12,130 nucleotides of DNA from Streptomyces katrae (GCF_000966975.1 NZ_JZWV01000396.1:1-12130); one strand, 5' to 3'. Shown: positions 1 to 6,632, counted from the first letter of the stretch. Notes: generated by a model from the letters alone, not told the origin. A program made the numbers and translations.

Positions 1-1
1 G

Positions 2-358
2 GAACGGGCGAAGGGCGGGGCGGGGAGGGGCTCCGCGCAGCGGCACAACGACGTGCGCGTGCTGGACGGGGGCGAGGCGTGGCCCCCGCTCGGAGTGCTG
101 CCCGTACCGCCGGCGGCGCAACCGCGGGAGATCGGCCAACTCCGCCCCGGAGAGGCGCTCTTACTCCACACCGACGGCGCCGAGGACGCCCGTGACCGGC
201 ACGGGCGCTTCTTCCCGCTGGCCGCCTTCCTCACGGCGCAGCAGACGCTCACGCCCGCGCGGCTGGTCGCGGGCGTGCACGCCGCCCTCCTGCGCCACAC
301 CGGCGGGCGCCTGGCCGACGACGTCGCCCTGCTGGCACTGCGCAACGACCGCCCCTGA
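2..358 (+). CDS. SpoIIE/PP2C-type serine phosphatase, C-terminal part (5' end outside window)
   Basis: The reading frame is open from base 2 to the TGA at 356-358, giving the last 118 residues of a larger protein. Visible landmarks are those of the C-terminal half of a SpoIIE-type PP2C phosphatase: PPLGVL, then LRPGEALLLHTDGAEDARD (the strand-turn with the conserved TDG), a G-R-F-F-P-L segment, and the terminal DDVALLALR, whose Asp pair binds metal in this family. Such enzymes dephosphorylate anti-sigma-factor antagonists or signalling partners; in Streptomyces they often carry PAS or GAF sensor domains, which would lie upstream and cannot be seen here. The first visible residues are Gly/Ala/Arg-rich and look like a loop insertion before the conserved core. 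A GTG at 53 is an internal codon, not a start. The frame contains one TTA codon (161-163). Family assignment is firm; the pathway is unknown. Confidence 0.85.
   Translation, partial: ERAKGGAGRGSAQRHNDVRVLDGGEAWPPLGVLPVPPAAQPREIGQLRPGEALLLHTDGAEDARDRHGRFFPLAAFLTAQQTLTPARLVAGVHAALLRHTGGRLADDVALLALRNDRP
161..163 (+). other. Rare TTA leucine codon in the phosphatase gene
   Basis: In the phosphatase frame the three leucines before HTDG are encoded CTC-TTA-CTC. I found no other in-frame TTA in the recognised genes of this window. In Streptomyces TTA is read only by the developmentally regulated bldA tRNA, so the codon may make this phosphatase dependent on bldA. That dependence is inferred. Confidence 0.85.
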
Positions 359-365
359 CCGGCAC

Positions 366-431
366 GACGACGACGGCCGCGACGACGACGGCCCGGACAG
401 CGACGACGGCCCGGACGGCGACCACGGCTGC
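366..431. repeat. Degenerate 18-bp tandem repeat (GACGACGGCCCGGACRGC)
   Basis: Two adjacent 18-bp units at 384-401 and 402-419 differ at one base. Shorter, diverged copies flank them: GACGACGACGGCCGC at 366-380 and GACCACGGCTGC at 420-431. The array starts eight bases after the phosphatase stop codon. Read in one forward frame it would encode DDGPDS-DDGPDG, but that frame is not the phosphatase frame and has no plausible start. It is probably a non-coding slippage product. Confidence 0.75.
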
Positions 432-467
432 GATCGGCACAACGGCCGCGAGGGCGCGACCGGTTCG

Positions 468-524
468 GCCGGACCTCCCGGGCCGGGGGGAGTGGAACGA
501 CCCGGGCCGGTCCGGCTCGACCGG
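468..524. terminator. GC-rich inverted repeats, possible terminator or structured region
   Basis: GCCGGACC at 468-475 is the exact reverse complement of GGTCCGGC at 509-516, with 33 bases between. A second pair, CCGGTC at 507-512 and GACCGG at 519-524, overlaps it, so the two folds exclude one another. There is no T tract. It could contribute to ending the phosphatase transcript, but such pairs also occur by chance in sequence this GC-rich. Confidence 0.3.
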
Positions 525-585
525 CGCTGCCGCCCCGCACCGGGCCGGTGGACGGACCCGGTGCGGAACCGGCTCGGCTCGGGCG

Positions 586-615
586 GGGGGCCCGGCGACC
601 AACCGGGCGGCCCCC
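586..615. terminator. Hairpin, candidate terminator of the phosphatase transcript
   Basis: GGGGGCCCGG at 586-595 can pair with CCGGG at 603-607 and CCCCC at 611-615, leaving a three-base bulge (608-610) and a seven-base loop. This ten-pair all-G/C stem lacks a T tract, as many Streptomyces terminators do. It lies about 230 bases after the phosphatase stop, so its role is a guess. Confidence 0.4.
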
Positions 616-789
616 GCGGAGCCGTGTGGTGCGCCGCCCGCCCGCCATGGAGTGTCGGGCAGACAGCAGGGCGGACGGCGCGTTCGCCGGGTCGTCGCAC
701 TGTACGAGGGGGAGCCGACGACCGGGCGGCCTCCTTGGCGAGGCTCTTAAGTGAAGCGCGGCGAGGCCCCTTCGCGGCAGGGTGCGTAT

Positions 790-801
790 CGCATTTATGC
801 G
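790..801. repeat. Short inverted repeat CGCAT-TT-ATGCG
   Basis: CGCAT at 790-794 and ATGCG at 797-801 are exact reverse complements separated by TT. It sits ten bases before the longer inverted repeat at 811-827, in the most AT-rich part of the interval. It could be a second protein-binding site or chance. Confidence 0.35.
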
Positions 802-810
802 CGTTCTTGT

Positions 811-827
811 TTCACACCCCGTGTGAA
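811..827. promoter_or_regulatory. Operator-like inverted repeat TTCACAC-CCC-GTGTGAA
   Basis: Two perfect 7-base arms (811-817 and 821-827) flank a three-base spacer, giving a 17-bp site centred at 819. That is about 79 bases before the start codon of the NsdA-like regulator and about 46 bases before its candidate -10 element. The size and symmetry fit a dimeric regulator. I do not recognise the motif as a named Streptomyces box. Autoregulation by the downstream gene product is one possibility. Confidence 0.55.
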
Positions 828-864
828 TTGGCCGCACCCCACCCCGCGCGCACCCCCGAGCCAC

Positions 865-870
865 TAGCCT
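865..870 (+). promoter_or_regulatory. Candidate -10 element (TAGCCT) of the regulator-Nudix operon
   Basis: TAGCCT fits the TANNNT pattern of Streptomyces -10 elements and lies 27 bases before the ATG at 898, allowing a short leader that includes the ribosome-binding site at 888-892. No good -35 is visible at 17-18 bp spacing, which would suit an activated promoter. Confidence 0.4.
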
Positions 871-897
871 GAAGCCGACGAGCCCTTGGAGGGGCCC

Positions 898-2235
898 ATG
901 CAGCCCAACGCCCTGCTCGACGCCCTCCTCGCCGAGGCGGGAATGTCCCACGCCGGACTCGCGGCGCACGTCAACCAGGCGGGCCGGTCCCGCGGGCTCG
1001 CGCTGCGCTACGAACACACCGCGGTCTCCCGCTGGCTGAAGGGGCAGCGCCCCCGCGGCCAGGTGCCCGACCTGATCTGCGAGGTGCTGGGCGGACGCCT
1101 GCACCGTCCCGTCGGCCTCGACGACATCGGGCTCGGCATCCCCGGCCGGCAGACGGCGCACGCCACCCGGCTCAGCGGCTTCGTGGACCGGGCCACCGCC
1201 CTGTGGCGCTCCGACGAGCTGGGCCGGCCCGCCCAGCTCACCGCGCCGGCCGTCACCGGGACCCCCGCCGTGATCCCGGTGTGGGAGTGGGAGAACCCGC
1301 CCGAGGACGCCGACGTGTCCCGCTCGGGCACACTGCGGATCGGCCCCGAGCACATCGAGATCCTGCGGGCCGCCCGGTCCCACTACGAGCTGATGTACCG
1401 CCGGGCGGGCGGGATGGCCACCCGGGCCCGGATCGTCCGCTTCCTCGGCAGCGAGACCGCCCCGATGCTGCGCGGCAGTTACCCCGACGACGTCGGCCGG
1501 CAGCTGCACCGTGCCACCGGGTCCCTGGTGGCGGTCGCCGGCATCTGCGCCTACGACTCGGACGCGCACGGACTCGCCCAGCGTTACTTCCACCAGGCCC
1601 TGCGCCTGGCGAAGGCCAGCGGGGACCGGGGGCTCGGGGCGTACGTGATCGCCCTGCTGGTCAACCAGTCCCTGCACCTGCGGGACTTCCGCCAGGCCGT
1701 GGCCTTCGCCGAGGCCGCGCTGCGCGCCGCGGGCAGCCAGACCACCCCGGCGCTGGCCGCCGACCTGTACGCGATGCAGGCCAAGGCCTACGCCCAGCTC
1801 GGGGACACCGCGGCCGCCCTGGCCTGCATCCGCCGGGCGGAGACGGCCGCCGAGCGGATCCGGCCCGGCAGCGAGCCGGCCGAGACGGGCTACGTCCAGC
1901 CCGGGCTGGTCAACGTACAGGTGGCCGAGGCGTTGCTCAGCCTGGGGGACCTGGACGGCGCGCACGAGCAGGCCGCCGAGGCCGTCGGCACCCCGGCGCA
2001 CGACCGGGGGCGGGTGCACCGGCTGGCCATGCTGTGCGAGATCCAGCTGCGCCAGGGGGAAGCGGACCGGGCGGTGGCCTCGGCGGCCGAAATGGCCGAA
2101 CGGGCCAAGGGGATGGAGTCGCTGAGGCTGCGGGACCGGCTGCGGGTGGTCCGGGAAGCCCTGCTGAGCTCCGGCTGCGCGGGAGCGGAGGAGACCGCCG
2201 GCCTCATCGACGGGGCGCTGCGCGTTCCCCTGTGA
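898..2235 (+). CDS. NsdA-like HTH-TPR transcriptional regulator
   Basis: This 445-residue protein begins with a helix-turn-helix-like region (about residues 5-65, including LAAHVNQAG and TAVSRWLKGQRPRGQVPDLICEVLG). The rest, from about residue 165, is alpha-helical with TPR-like repeats, for example the helix pairs around AQRYFHQALRLAKASGD, RQAVAFAEAALRAAG and DGAHEQAAEAVG. This layout matches a Streptomyces family whose best-known member, NsdA, represses sporulation and antibiotic production; TPR regions often receive protein or peptide signals. This is probably a paralogue, not NsdA itself, and its targets are unknown. I chose ATG 898 because GGAGG at 888-892 lies five bases upstream; a TTG at 886 is in frame but overlaps that ribosome-binding site. 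The Nudix gene follows 52 bases downstream on the same strand, so the two are probably cotranscribed. Confidence 0.85.
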   Translation: MQPNALLDALLAEAGMSHAGLAAHVNQAGRSRGLALRYEHTAVSRWLKGQRPRGQVPDLICEVLGGRLHRPVGLDDIGLGIPGRQTAHATRLSGFVDRATALWRSDELGRPAQLTAPAVTGTPAVIPVWEWENPPEDADVSRSGTLRIGPEHIEILRAARSHYELMYRRAGGMATRARIVRFLGSETAPMLRGSYPDDVGRQLHRATGSLVAVAGICAYDSDAHGLAQRYFHQALRLAKASGDRGLGAYVIALLVNQSLHLRDFRQAVAFAEAALRAAGSQTTPALAADLYAMQAKAYAQLGDTAAALACIRRAETAAERIRPGSEPAETGYVQPGLVNVQVAEALLSLGDLDGAHEQAAEAVGTPAHDRGRVHRLAMLCEIQLRQGEADRAVASAAEMAERAKGMESLRLRDRLRVVREALLSSGCAGAEETAGLIDGALRVPL

Positions 2236-2287
2236 CCGTCCCAGCTGCTGCCATGTTGCCACCTACGAAGCGGAAGGCGGCAGAACC

Positions 2288-2818
2288 GTGCAGTGGACGA
2301 ACCTCAGTGAGCAGACCGTGTACAAGAACCGCTGGTTCGACGTGAACCTCGCGGACGTGGAACTCCCCGACGGACGGCACCTGGACCACTTCGTCATCCG
2401 GCTGCGGCCGGTGGCCGTGGCCACGGCCGTCAACGAGGCGGACGAGGTGCTGCTGCTGTGGCGGCACCGGTTCATCACCGACAGCTGGGGCTGGGAGCTG
2501 CCCGCCGGAGTGGTCGAGGACGGGGAGACCGTGGAGGCGGCGGCAGCCCGGGAGATGGAGGAGGAGTCGGGCTGGCGGCCCGGCCCGCTCCACCACCTGA
2601 TGACCGTCGAACCCTCCAACGGGCTGACGGACGCCCGCCACCACCTCTACTGGGCGGACGGGGCCACCCACATCGGCGAACCGGAGGACGGCTTCGAGTC
2701 CTCGCGCCGCGAATGGGTGCCGCTGAAGCTCGTCCCCGACATGATCGGGCGCGGGGAGATCCCGGCCGCCAACATGGCGGCCGGGCTGCTCCTGCTGCAC
2801 CACCTCCGGCTGCGCTAG
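2288..2818 (+). CDS. Nudix hydrolase, ADP-ribose pyrophosphatase-like
   Basis: The 176-residue protein contains a complete Nudix box at residues 74-96 matching G-x5-E-x7-R-E-U-x-E-E-x-G-U, with E80, R88, E89, E92, E93 and G95 all present. The protein should therefore hydrolyse a nucleoside diphosphate linked to another group, using divalent metal. After the box, MTVEPSNGLTDARHHLYWA resembles the PSPGFTDE segment of ADP-ribose pyrophosphatases, with Pro109 about 14 residues after the box glycine. That favours ADP-ribose or a nucleotide sugar, though substrate cannot be fixed from sequence. The GTG start at 2288 is supported by GGAAGG at 2272-2277. It follows the NsdA-like regulator by 52 bases, probably in one operon, and ends head-on against the acyltransferase gene. 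Confidence 0.9.
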   Translation: MQWTNLSEQTVYKNRWFDVNLADVELPDGRHLDHFVIRLRPVAVATAVNEADEVLLLWRHRFITDSWGWELPAGVVEDGETVEAAAAREMEEESGWRPGPLHHLMTVEPSNGLTDARHHLYWADGATHIGEPEDGFESSRREWVPLKLVPDMIGRGEIPAANMAAGLLLLHHLRLR

Positions 2819-2844
2819 GCCGGCTCCGGAACAGACGGCCTAGC
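2814..2844. terminator. Bidirectional hairpin containing both convergent stop codons
   Basis: GCTAGGCCG (2814-2822) and CGGCCTAGC (2836-2844) are exact reverse complements around a 13-base loop. The Nudix TAG stop (2816-2818) lies in the left arm and the acyltransferase TAG stop (complement of 2840-2842) in the right arm, so the hairpin spans the whole 21-base gap between the genes. There is no T tract. It most likely ends transcription from both sides. Confidence 0.65.
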
Positions 2845-4234
2845 CGTCCCCCCGCGCGCCGGCGCCCGCGCGTGCCGCTTCCCGCCCGGCGCCCCCCGGG
2901 GCGGGAACCGGCACGGACGCGCCGGCCGGTGCGGGGGCCGGCCACCGCCGGGCCGCCGCCTTCTGGACCCGCCGGCCCAGGTTCTGCATCGGCATCTCGA
3001 CCAGCCGGTACATCAGGTGGCCGACGGTCAGCACCGCCACGAGGAACAGTCCCGTCCAGGCGATCCGGCCGAGCGTCGAGGACGGCAGCGGCGGCACCCC
3101 CACCAGGCGGCGGAGGGCGTGCGCCAGCGGGATGTGCACCAGGTACACGGAGAAGCTGATCGCGCCGAGCCAGGTCAGCACGCGAGGGAAGGGCAGCCGC
3201 CGGAGCAGGAAGCCGAGTCCGAACACGGCCCAGGCGGCCAGGTAGGCCGCCGACCAGGACAGCCAGCCGGAGGTCCAGGTGTGGTCCTGGAAGCCGTCGT
3301 GGTTGTAGAGCCATCCCACCAGCACACCCGAGACCACCACGAAACCGCAGGCGAGCAGGGACGGGACGCGGCCGCGCGAGGAGTGCTGCGCCCGGTGGAC
3401 GGCCGTTCCGGCGAACATGGTCGCGAAGATCGTCCACGTCTCGTACCAGGGGGCCCGGCTGTTCAGCGAGATCAGCACCAGCCCCAGACCGGCCAGCAGC
3501 AGGGCGCCCGCCCGGGTCGGCCCGGGCCGGCCGCTGAGCACCCCGGCGAAGCCGGCGAGCACGACCGGGACGACGACCAGCAGGGCGACCCGTACCGACT
3601 GGGGGTCCGGCGTCAGGAGCTTCTCGCCGACGGCCGTGCCGACCGCGAGGGCGAGGGCGGCGCAGCCGGCCGCGATGGGGGCGCTGTGCCGGTGCAGGCC
3701 GCGGGTGAACAGGGCGGTGACGAAGAAGTAGAAGACCATCTCGTAGCAGAGCGTCCAGGTGACGTTCATGCCGTTGGTCACGCCGAGCACGTCCTGGAGC
3801 AGCAGGCCGTTGGTGATCAGCGAGGCCAGGTCGTCGCCGGTCTTCAGGATGCGGACCGAGCCGTCGCCGACCGGCAGCACCAGGAGCGCGGCCACGATGG
3901 TGACGATCAGCGCGGGGTGGATCCGGAAGAAGCGCCCGATCCAGAACGCCTGGACGTCGCCCCGGCGTTCGAGCGAGGCGGGGATGATGTAGCCGCTGAC
4001 TATGAAGAACAGCATCACCCCGAAGATGCCGAGGTCGAAGTTCCGTCCCACGACGTTCCCGGACGGCAGCATCCGCAGGATGCCGAAGTGGTGCAGGGCC
4101 ACGACCAGGGCGGCGATGCCGCGCAGCGCGTCGAGCCAGCCCAGCCGGGAGGCGGCCGGTCCCGACGGAGGCGCGGAAGTGGAAGGGGCGTCGGCGGACG
4201 GGGGCCGCGCCGTTGCGGTCTTCGTGCTCTTCAC
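2840..4234 (-). CDS. Acyltransferase-3 family membrane protein (O-acyltransferase)
   Basis: The 464-residue protein starts with a Ser/Thr/Pro-rich cytoplasmic leader (1-30), followed by the hallmark RLGWLDALRGIAALVVALHHFG; its histidines 48-49 match the family's conserved catalytic His. About ten hydrophobic helices follow, with the usual FFIVSGYIIPASL and IGRFFRIHPAL segments, then an Ala/Pro/Gly-rich tail of about 45 residues. Family members transfer acetyl or other acyl groups to sugars, antibiotics, peptidoglycan or exopolysaccharide across the membrane. No sugar-processing gene lies nearby, so the acceptor is unknown. No ribosome-binding site precedes GTG 4234; instead TAGGGT lies seven bases upstream on the minus strand, suggesting a leaderless message. 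No in-frame alternative start precedes the first helix that I can see. Confidence 0.88.
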   Translation of the reverse strand: MKSTKTATARPPSADAPSTSAPPSGPAASRLGWLDALRGIAALVVALHHFGILRMLPSGNVVGRNFDLGIFGVMLFFIVSGYIIPASLERRGDVQAFWIGRFFRIHPALIVTIVAALLVLPVGDGSVRILKTGDDLASLITNGLLLQDVLGVTNGMNVTWTLCYEMVFYFFVTALFTRGLHRHSAPIAAGCAALALAVGTAVGEKLLTPDPQSVRVALLVVVPVVLAGFAGVLSGRPGPTRAGALLLAGLGLVLISLNSRAPWYETWTIFATMFAGTAVHRAQHSSRGRVPSLLACGFVVVSGVLVGWLYNHDGFQDHTWTSGWLSWSAAYLAAWAVFGLGFLLRRLPFPRVLTWLGAISFSVYLVHIPLAHALRRLVGVPPLPSSTLGRIAWTGLFLVAVLTVGHLMYRLVEMPMQNLGRRVQKAAARRWPAPAPAGASVPVPAPGGAGREAARAGAGARGDG

Positions 4235-4241
4235 CGGAAGG

Positions 4242-4247
4242 ACCCTA
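4242..4247 (-). promoter_or_regulatory. Candidate -10 (TAGGGT) for leaderless acyltransferase transcript
   Basis: On the minus strand TAGGGT is followed by seven bases and then the GTG start, placing the expected transcription start at or beside the start codon. The lack of a ribosome-binding site agrees. The -35 region would fall inside the hairpin at 4251-4283. Confidence 0.5.
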
Positions 4248-4250
4248 GCC

Positions 4251-4283
4251 GCACCTCGGCCGTCGCGAGGACGGCCGAGGTGC
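4251..4283. terminator. Perfect 14-bp hairpin, terminator of the 3-hydroxybutyryl-CoA dehydrogenase gene
   Basis: GCACCTCGGCCGTC at 4251-4264 is exactly complementary to GACGGCCGAGGTGC at 4270-4283 around a five-base loop. It begins 25 bases after the stop codon of the upstream minus-strand dehydrogenase gene and is the strongest simple hairpin I found in the window. It lacks a T tract but is typical of Streptomyces terminators. It also occupies the -35 area of the next gene's putative promoter. Confidence 0.75.
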
Positions 4284-4307
4284 TTCTCACACCATATTCA
4301 CGGCGTC

Positions 4308-5189
4308 TCAGCCGTACGGGTAGAAACCCGAGCCCGTCTTGCGGCCCAGGCGGCCCGCGTCGACCATCCGCTGGAGCAGCGGGGGAGCGGCGTACAGCGG
4401 CTCCTTGTACTCGGCATACATCGAGTCGGCGATCGAGGCGATGGTGTCCAGGCCGATCAGGTCGGACAGCTTCAGCGGACCCATCGGGTGGGCGCAGCCC
4501 AGCTCCATGCCGTTGTCGATGTCCTCGCGGCTGGCGATGCCCGACTCGAACATCCGGATCGCGGACAGGAGGTAGGGGACGAGCAGGGCGTTGACCACGA
4601 ACCCGGACCGGTCCTGGGCGCGGACGGCGTGCTTGCCCAGTACGTCCCGCACCAGGGCCTCGGACCGCTTGACGGTCTCCTCACCGGTCGTCAGGGCCGG
4701 GATCAGCTCCACGAGCTTCTGCACGGGCGCCGGGTTGAAGAAGTGGATGCCGATGACCTGGTCGGGCCGCGAGGTCGCGACGGCCAGCTTGACCAGCGGG
4801 ATCGAGGAGGTGTTGGAGGCGAGGATCGCGTCGGGTCGGGTGATCACCTGGTCGAGGACCTGGAAGATCTCCGTCTTGACCTGCTCGTTCTCCACGACGG
4901 CCTCGATGACGAGGTCGCGGTCGGCGAACTCGCCGAGGTCGGTGGTGAAGGTGAGGCGGGCCAGGGTGGCGTCCCGCTCCTCCTCGCTGATCTTGCCGCG
5001 TTCGGCGGCCTTGGTCAGCGAGTTGTGCAGCCGGGTGCGCCCGATCTCCAGGGCCTCCCCGGTGGTCTCGGCGACCTTCACCTCAAGACCGCTGCGGGCG
5101 CACACCTCCGCGATGCCCGCGCCCATCTGGCCACAGCCCACCACGCCGACCCTGGTGATGTCGGTCGGGAGGGTAGAGAGGTCCGTCAC
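4308..5189 (-). CDS. 3-hydroxybutyryl-CoA dehydrogenase (3-hydroxyacyl-CoA dehydrogenase family)
   Basis: The enzyme oxidises 3-hydroxybutyryl-CoA to acetoacetyl-CoA with NAD(P) (or the reverse), linking fatty-acid breakdown, butyrate or C4 metabolism. Residues 14-23 hold the dinucleotide-binding G-C-G-Q-M-G. The catalytic set expected for the family is visible: S128 in SNTSS, H149 in GIHFFNPAP, E161 and N200 in GFVVNALL. The C-terminal helical dimerisation domain ends with GRKTGSGFYPYG. Length (293 residues) is normal for the stand-alone enzyme. I prefer GTG at 5189, preceded by GAAAGG six bases upstream, giving MTDLSTLP. An ATG at 5210 would add seven residues (MSSERHD) and has GGGGGA ten bases upstream, so it remains possible. 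The gene stands alone, divergent from the GHL10 gene. Confidence 0.92.
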   Translation of the reverse strand: MTDLSTLPTDITRVGVVGCGQMGAGIAEVCARSGLEVKVAETTGEALEIGRTRLHNSLTKAAERGKISEEERDATLARLTFTTDLGEFADRDLVIEAVVENEQVKTEIFQVLDQVITRPDAILASNTSSIPLVKLAVATSRPDQVIGIHFFNPAPVQKLVELIPALTTGEETVKRSEALVRDVLGKHAVRAQDRSGFVVNALLVPYLLSAIRMFESGIASREDIDNGMELGCAHPMGPLKLSDLIGLDTIASIADSMYAEYKEPLYAAPPLLQRMVDAGRLGRKTGSGFYPYG

Positions 5190-5365
5190 ATCGTGCCTTT
5201 CGCTGCTCATCCATCGCGGGTCCCCCGGAGTTCGGCAGTGGTAACTGCACCCCGGCGCCCGCCACGCCCCCCGACGTTACTCCCGTCCTTGCCGCCGGCG
5301 GCGGGCCGGGGCGGGCATGCTGGGCGTTCGTGGAGCGTTGTCACGGAGAGGAACGGAGTCGTCAC
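5190..5365. other. Divergent intergenic region
   Basis: This region must hold the promoters for the dehydrogenase (minus) and the GHL10 protein (plus). I see a short inverted repeat, GCAGT-GGTA-ACTGC at 5235-5248, which could bind a regulator. On the minus strand, TAACGT (complement of 5273-5278) is a weak -10 candidate without a clear -35. No promoter can be assigned with confidence. Confidence 0.4.
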
Positions 5366-6625
5366 ATGACGTACATCGGACGGCGGGGGCTGCTGGCGGG
5401 AGCGGCGGGGGTGCTGGCCGCGGCGGCGGGCGCGGGCCCGGCGGAGGCGGCCTCCGGGCCCGCGCGGGTACAGGGACGAGGAGGAGGGGGCCGGGCGGCG
5501 GCCCGGGAGTTCCGGGGGATGTGGATCGCGACCGTACAGAACGTGGACTGGCCCTCCGTATCGGGCCTCGCCGCCCGGGAGCAGCGCGCCGAGCTGACCG
5601 CCCTCCTGGACACCGCCGTCCGGCGCCGGCTGAACGCGGTGGTCCTCCAGGTCCGGCCGGCCGCGGACTCCTTCTGGCCGTCCGCGCGCGAGCCCTGGTC
5701 GCAGTGGCTGACCGGGACGCAGGGCAAGGACCCGGGCTGGGACCCGCTGGGCACGGCGGTCGCCGAGGCGCACGCGCGCGGCCTGGAGCTGCACGCCTGG
5801 TTCAACCCGTACCGGGTGGCCAACCACACCGACCCGTCCCGGCTGTCGGCCGCCCACCCGGCCCGCCGCAATCCCGACTGGGTCGTCCCCTACGGCGGCA
5901 AGCTCTACTACAACCCCGGGCTGCCGCAGGTGCGGGCCTTCGTGCAGGAGGCGATGCTGGAAGCCGTCTCCCGCTACCCGGTGGACGGGGTGCACTGGGA
6001 CGACTACTTCTACCCGTACCCGGTGGAGGGGGAGTACTTCGACGACGACGACGCCTACGCGGAGTACGGCGCCTCCTTCGGCTCCCGCGCCGCCTGGCGC
6101 CGGCACAACACCGACACCCTGGTCTACGAGATGGCGCAGCGGCTGCGCCAGATCCGCCCGGCGGCGCGGTTCGGCGTCAGCCCCTTCGCGGTGTGGCGCA
6201 ACCGGGACACCGACCCGCTCGGCTCGCCGACCCGGGCGGGCGTGCAGACGTACGACGACCTGTACGCGGACACCCGCAGGTGGGTCACCGAGGGCTGGAT
6301 CGACTACATCGTGCCGCAGGCCTACTGGCAGATCGGCCACCCGCAGGCCGACTACGCGGCGATCGTGCCCTGGTGGGCGCGGACGGTCGCGGGCACGGGC
6401 GTGGACCTCTACGTGGGGGAGGCGCTGTACCGCTGCGACGCGAACAGCTCCACGGCCGCCTGGCGGGATCCGGCGGAGCTGTCCCGGCACCTGACCTTCG
6501 CCAAGAAGTACGCGGAGGTCCGCGGCCACGTGTACTTCTCGGCGAAGCACGTGGCCGCGGACCCCAACGGTGCCATGTCCAGGGTCGTCGCCGACCACTA
6601 CCAGGCGGTGGCGGCGCCCCGCTGA
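5366..6625 (+). CDS. Tat-exported glycosyl hydrolase-like 10 (GHL10/DUF187, YngK/YddW-type) protein
   Basis: The 419-residue protein starts with a twin-arginine signal (GRRGLLAG at residues 5-12), a hydrophobic Ala/Gly stretch and a likely cleavage after AEA at 27-29, so it is exported folded to the cell surface or medium. From residue 49 it reads FRGMWIATVQNVDWPS, the typical opening of this family, then LQVRPAADSFWPS, LHAWFNPYRV, and VDGVHWDDYFYP (206-217) with acidic residues D207, D212 and D213 as active-site candidates. Members are predicted TIM-barrel enzymes acting on cell-wall or other glycans; the substrate here is unknown. ATG 5366 has GGAG at 5355-5358; an earlier TTG at 5330 would put extra residues before the Tat signal. 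It converges with DUF1918, with only seven bases between stops. Confidence 0.88.
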   Translation: MTYIGRRGLLAGAAGVLAAAAGAGPAEAASGPARVQGRGGGGRAAAREFRGMWIATVQNVDWPSVSGLAAREQRAELTALLDTAVRRRLNAVVLQVRPAADSFWPSAREPWSQWLTGTQGKDPGWDPLGTAVAEAHARGLELHAWFNPYRVANHTDPSRLSAAHPARRNPDWVVPYGGKLYYNPGLPQVRAFVQEAMLEAVSRYPVDGVHWDDYFYPYPVEGEYFDDDDAYAEYGASFGSRAAWRRHNTDTLVYEMAQRLRQIRPAARFGVSPFAVWRNRDTDPLGSPTRAGVQTYDDLYADTRRWVTEGWIDYIVPQAYWQIGHPQADYAAIVPWWARTVAGTGVDLYVGEALYRCDANSSTAAWRDPAELSRHLTFAKKYAEVRGHVYFSAKHVAADPNGAMSRVVADHYQAVAAPR

Positions 6626-6632
6626 TCTGGTT

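Larger units (their letters stand above)
359..897. other. Gene-free interval between phosphatase and NsdA-like regulator
   Basis: About 540 bp hold no credible gene. Frames that stay open here encode Arg/Pro/Gly-rich sequence with no motif and are the usual by-product of high GC. The interval holds, in order, a degenerate 18-bp tandem repeat, two GC-rich hairpin regions that could end the phosphatase transcript, and a less GC-rich stretch at about 785-830 with two inverted repeats just before the regulator gene. Its length is unusual for this compact window and suggests a regulated upstream region. Confidence 0.7.

Noticed and set aside
161..700. Minus-strand reading frames across the phosphatase end and the gene-free interval
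   Set aside because: No recognisable domain, biased composition and no convincing ribosome-binding site; they are antisense artefacts.
192..872. Long plus-strand reading frame after the phosphatase gene
   Set aside because: It starts inside the phosphatase gene in another frame, encodes Arg/Pro/Gly-rich sequence without motifs, and crosses the hairpins and tandem repeat. It is a high-GC artefact.
886..897. TTG start at 886 for the NsdA-like regulator
   Set aside because: It overlaps the ribosome-binding site GGAGG used by ATG 898; the four extra residues have no support.
3017..4594. 525-residue plus-strand frame opposite the acyltransferase gene
   Set aside because: It lies antisense to a clear membrane protein; its Gln/Glu/Gly/His/Arg-rich translation is what the complement of hydrophobic codons gives.
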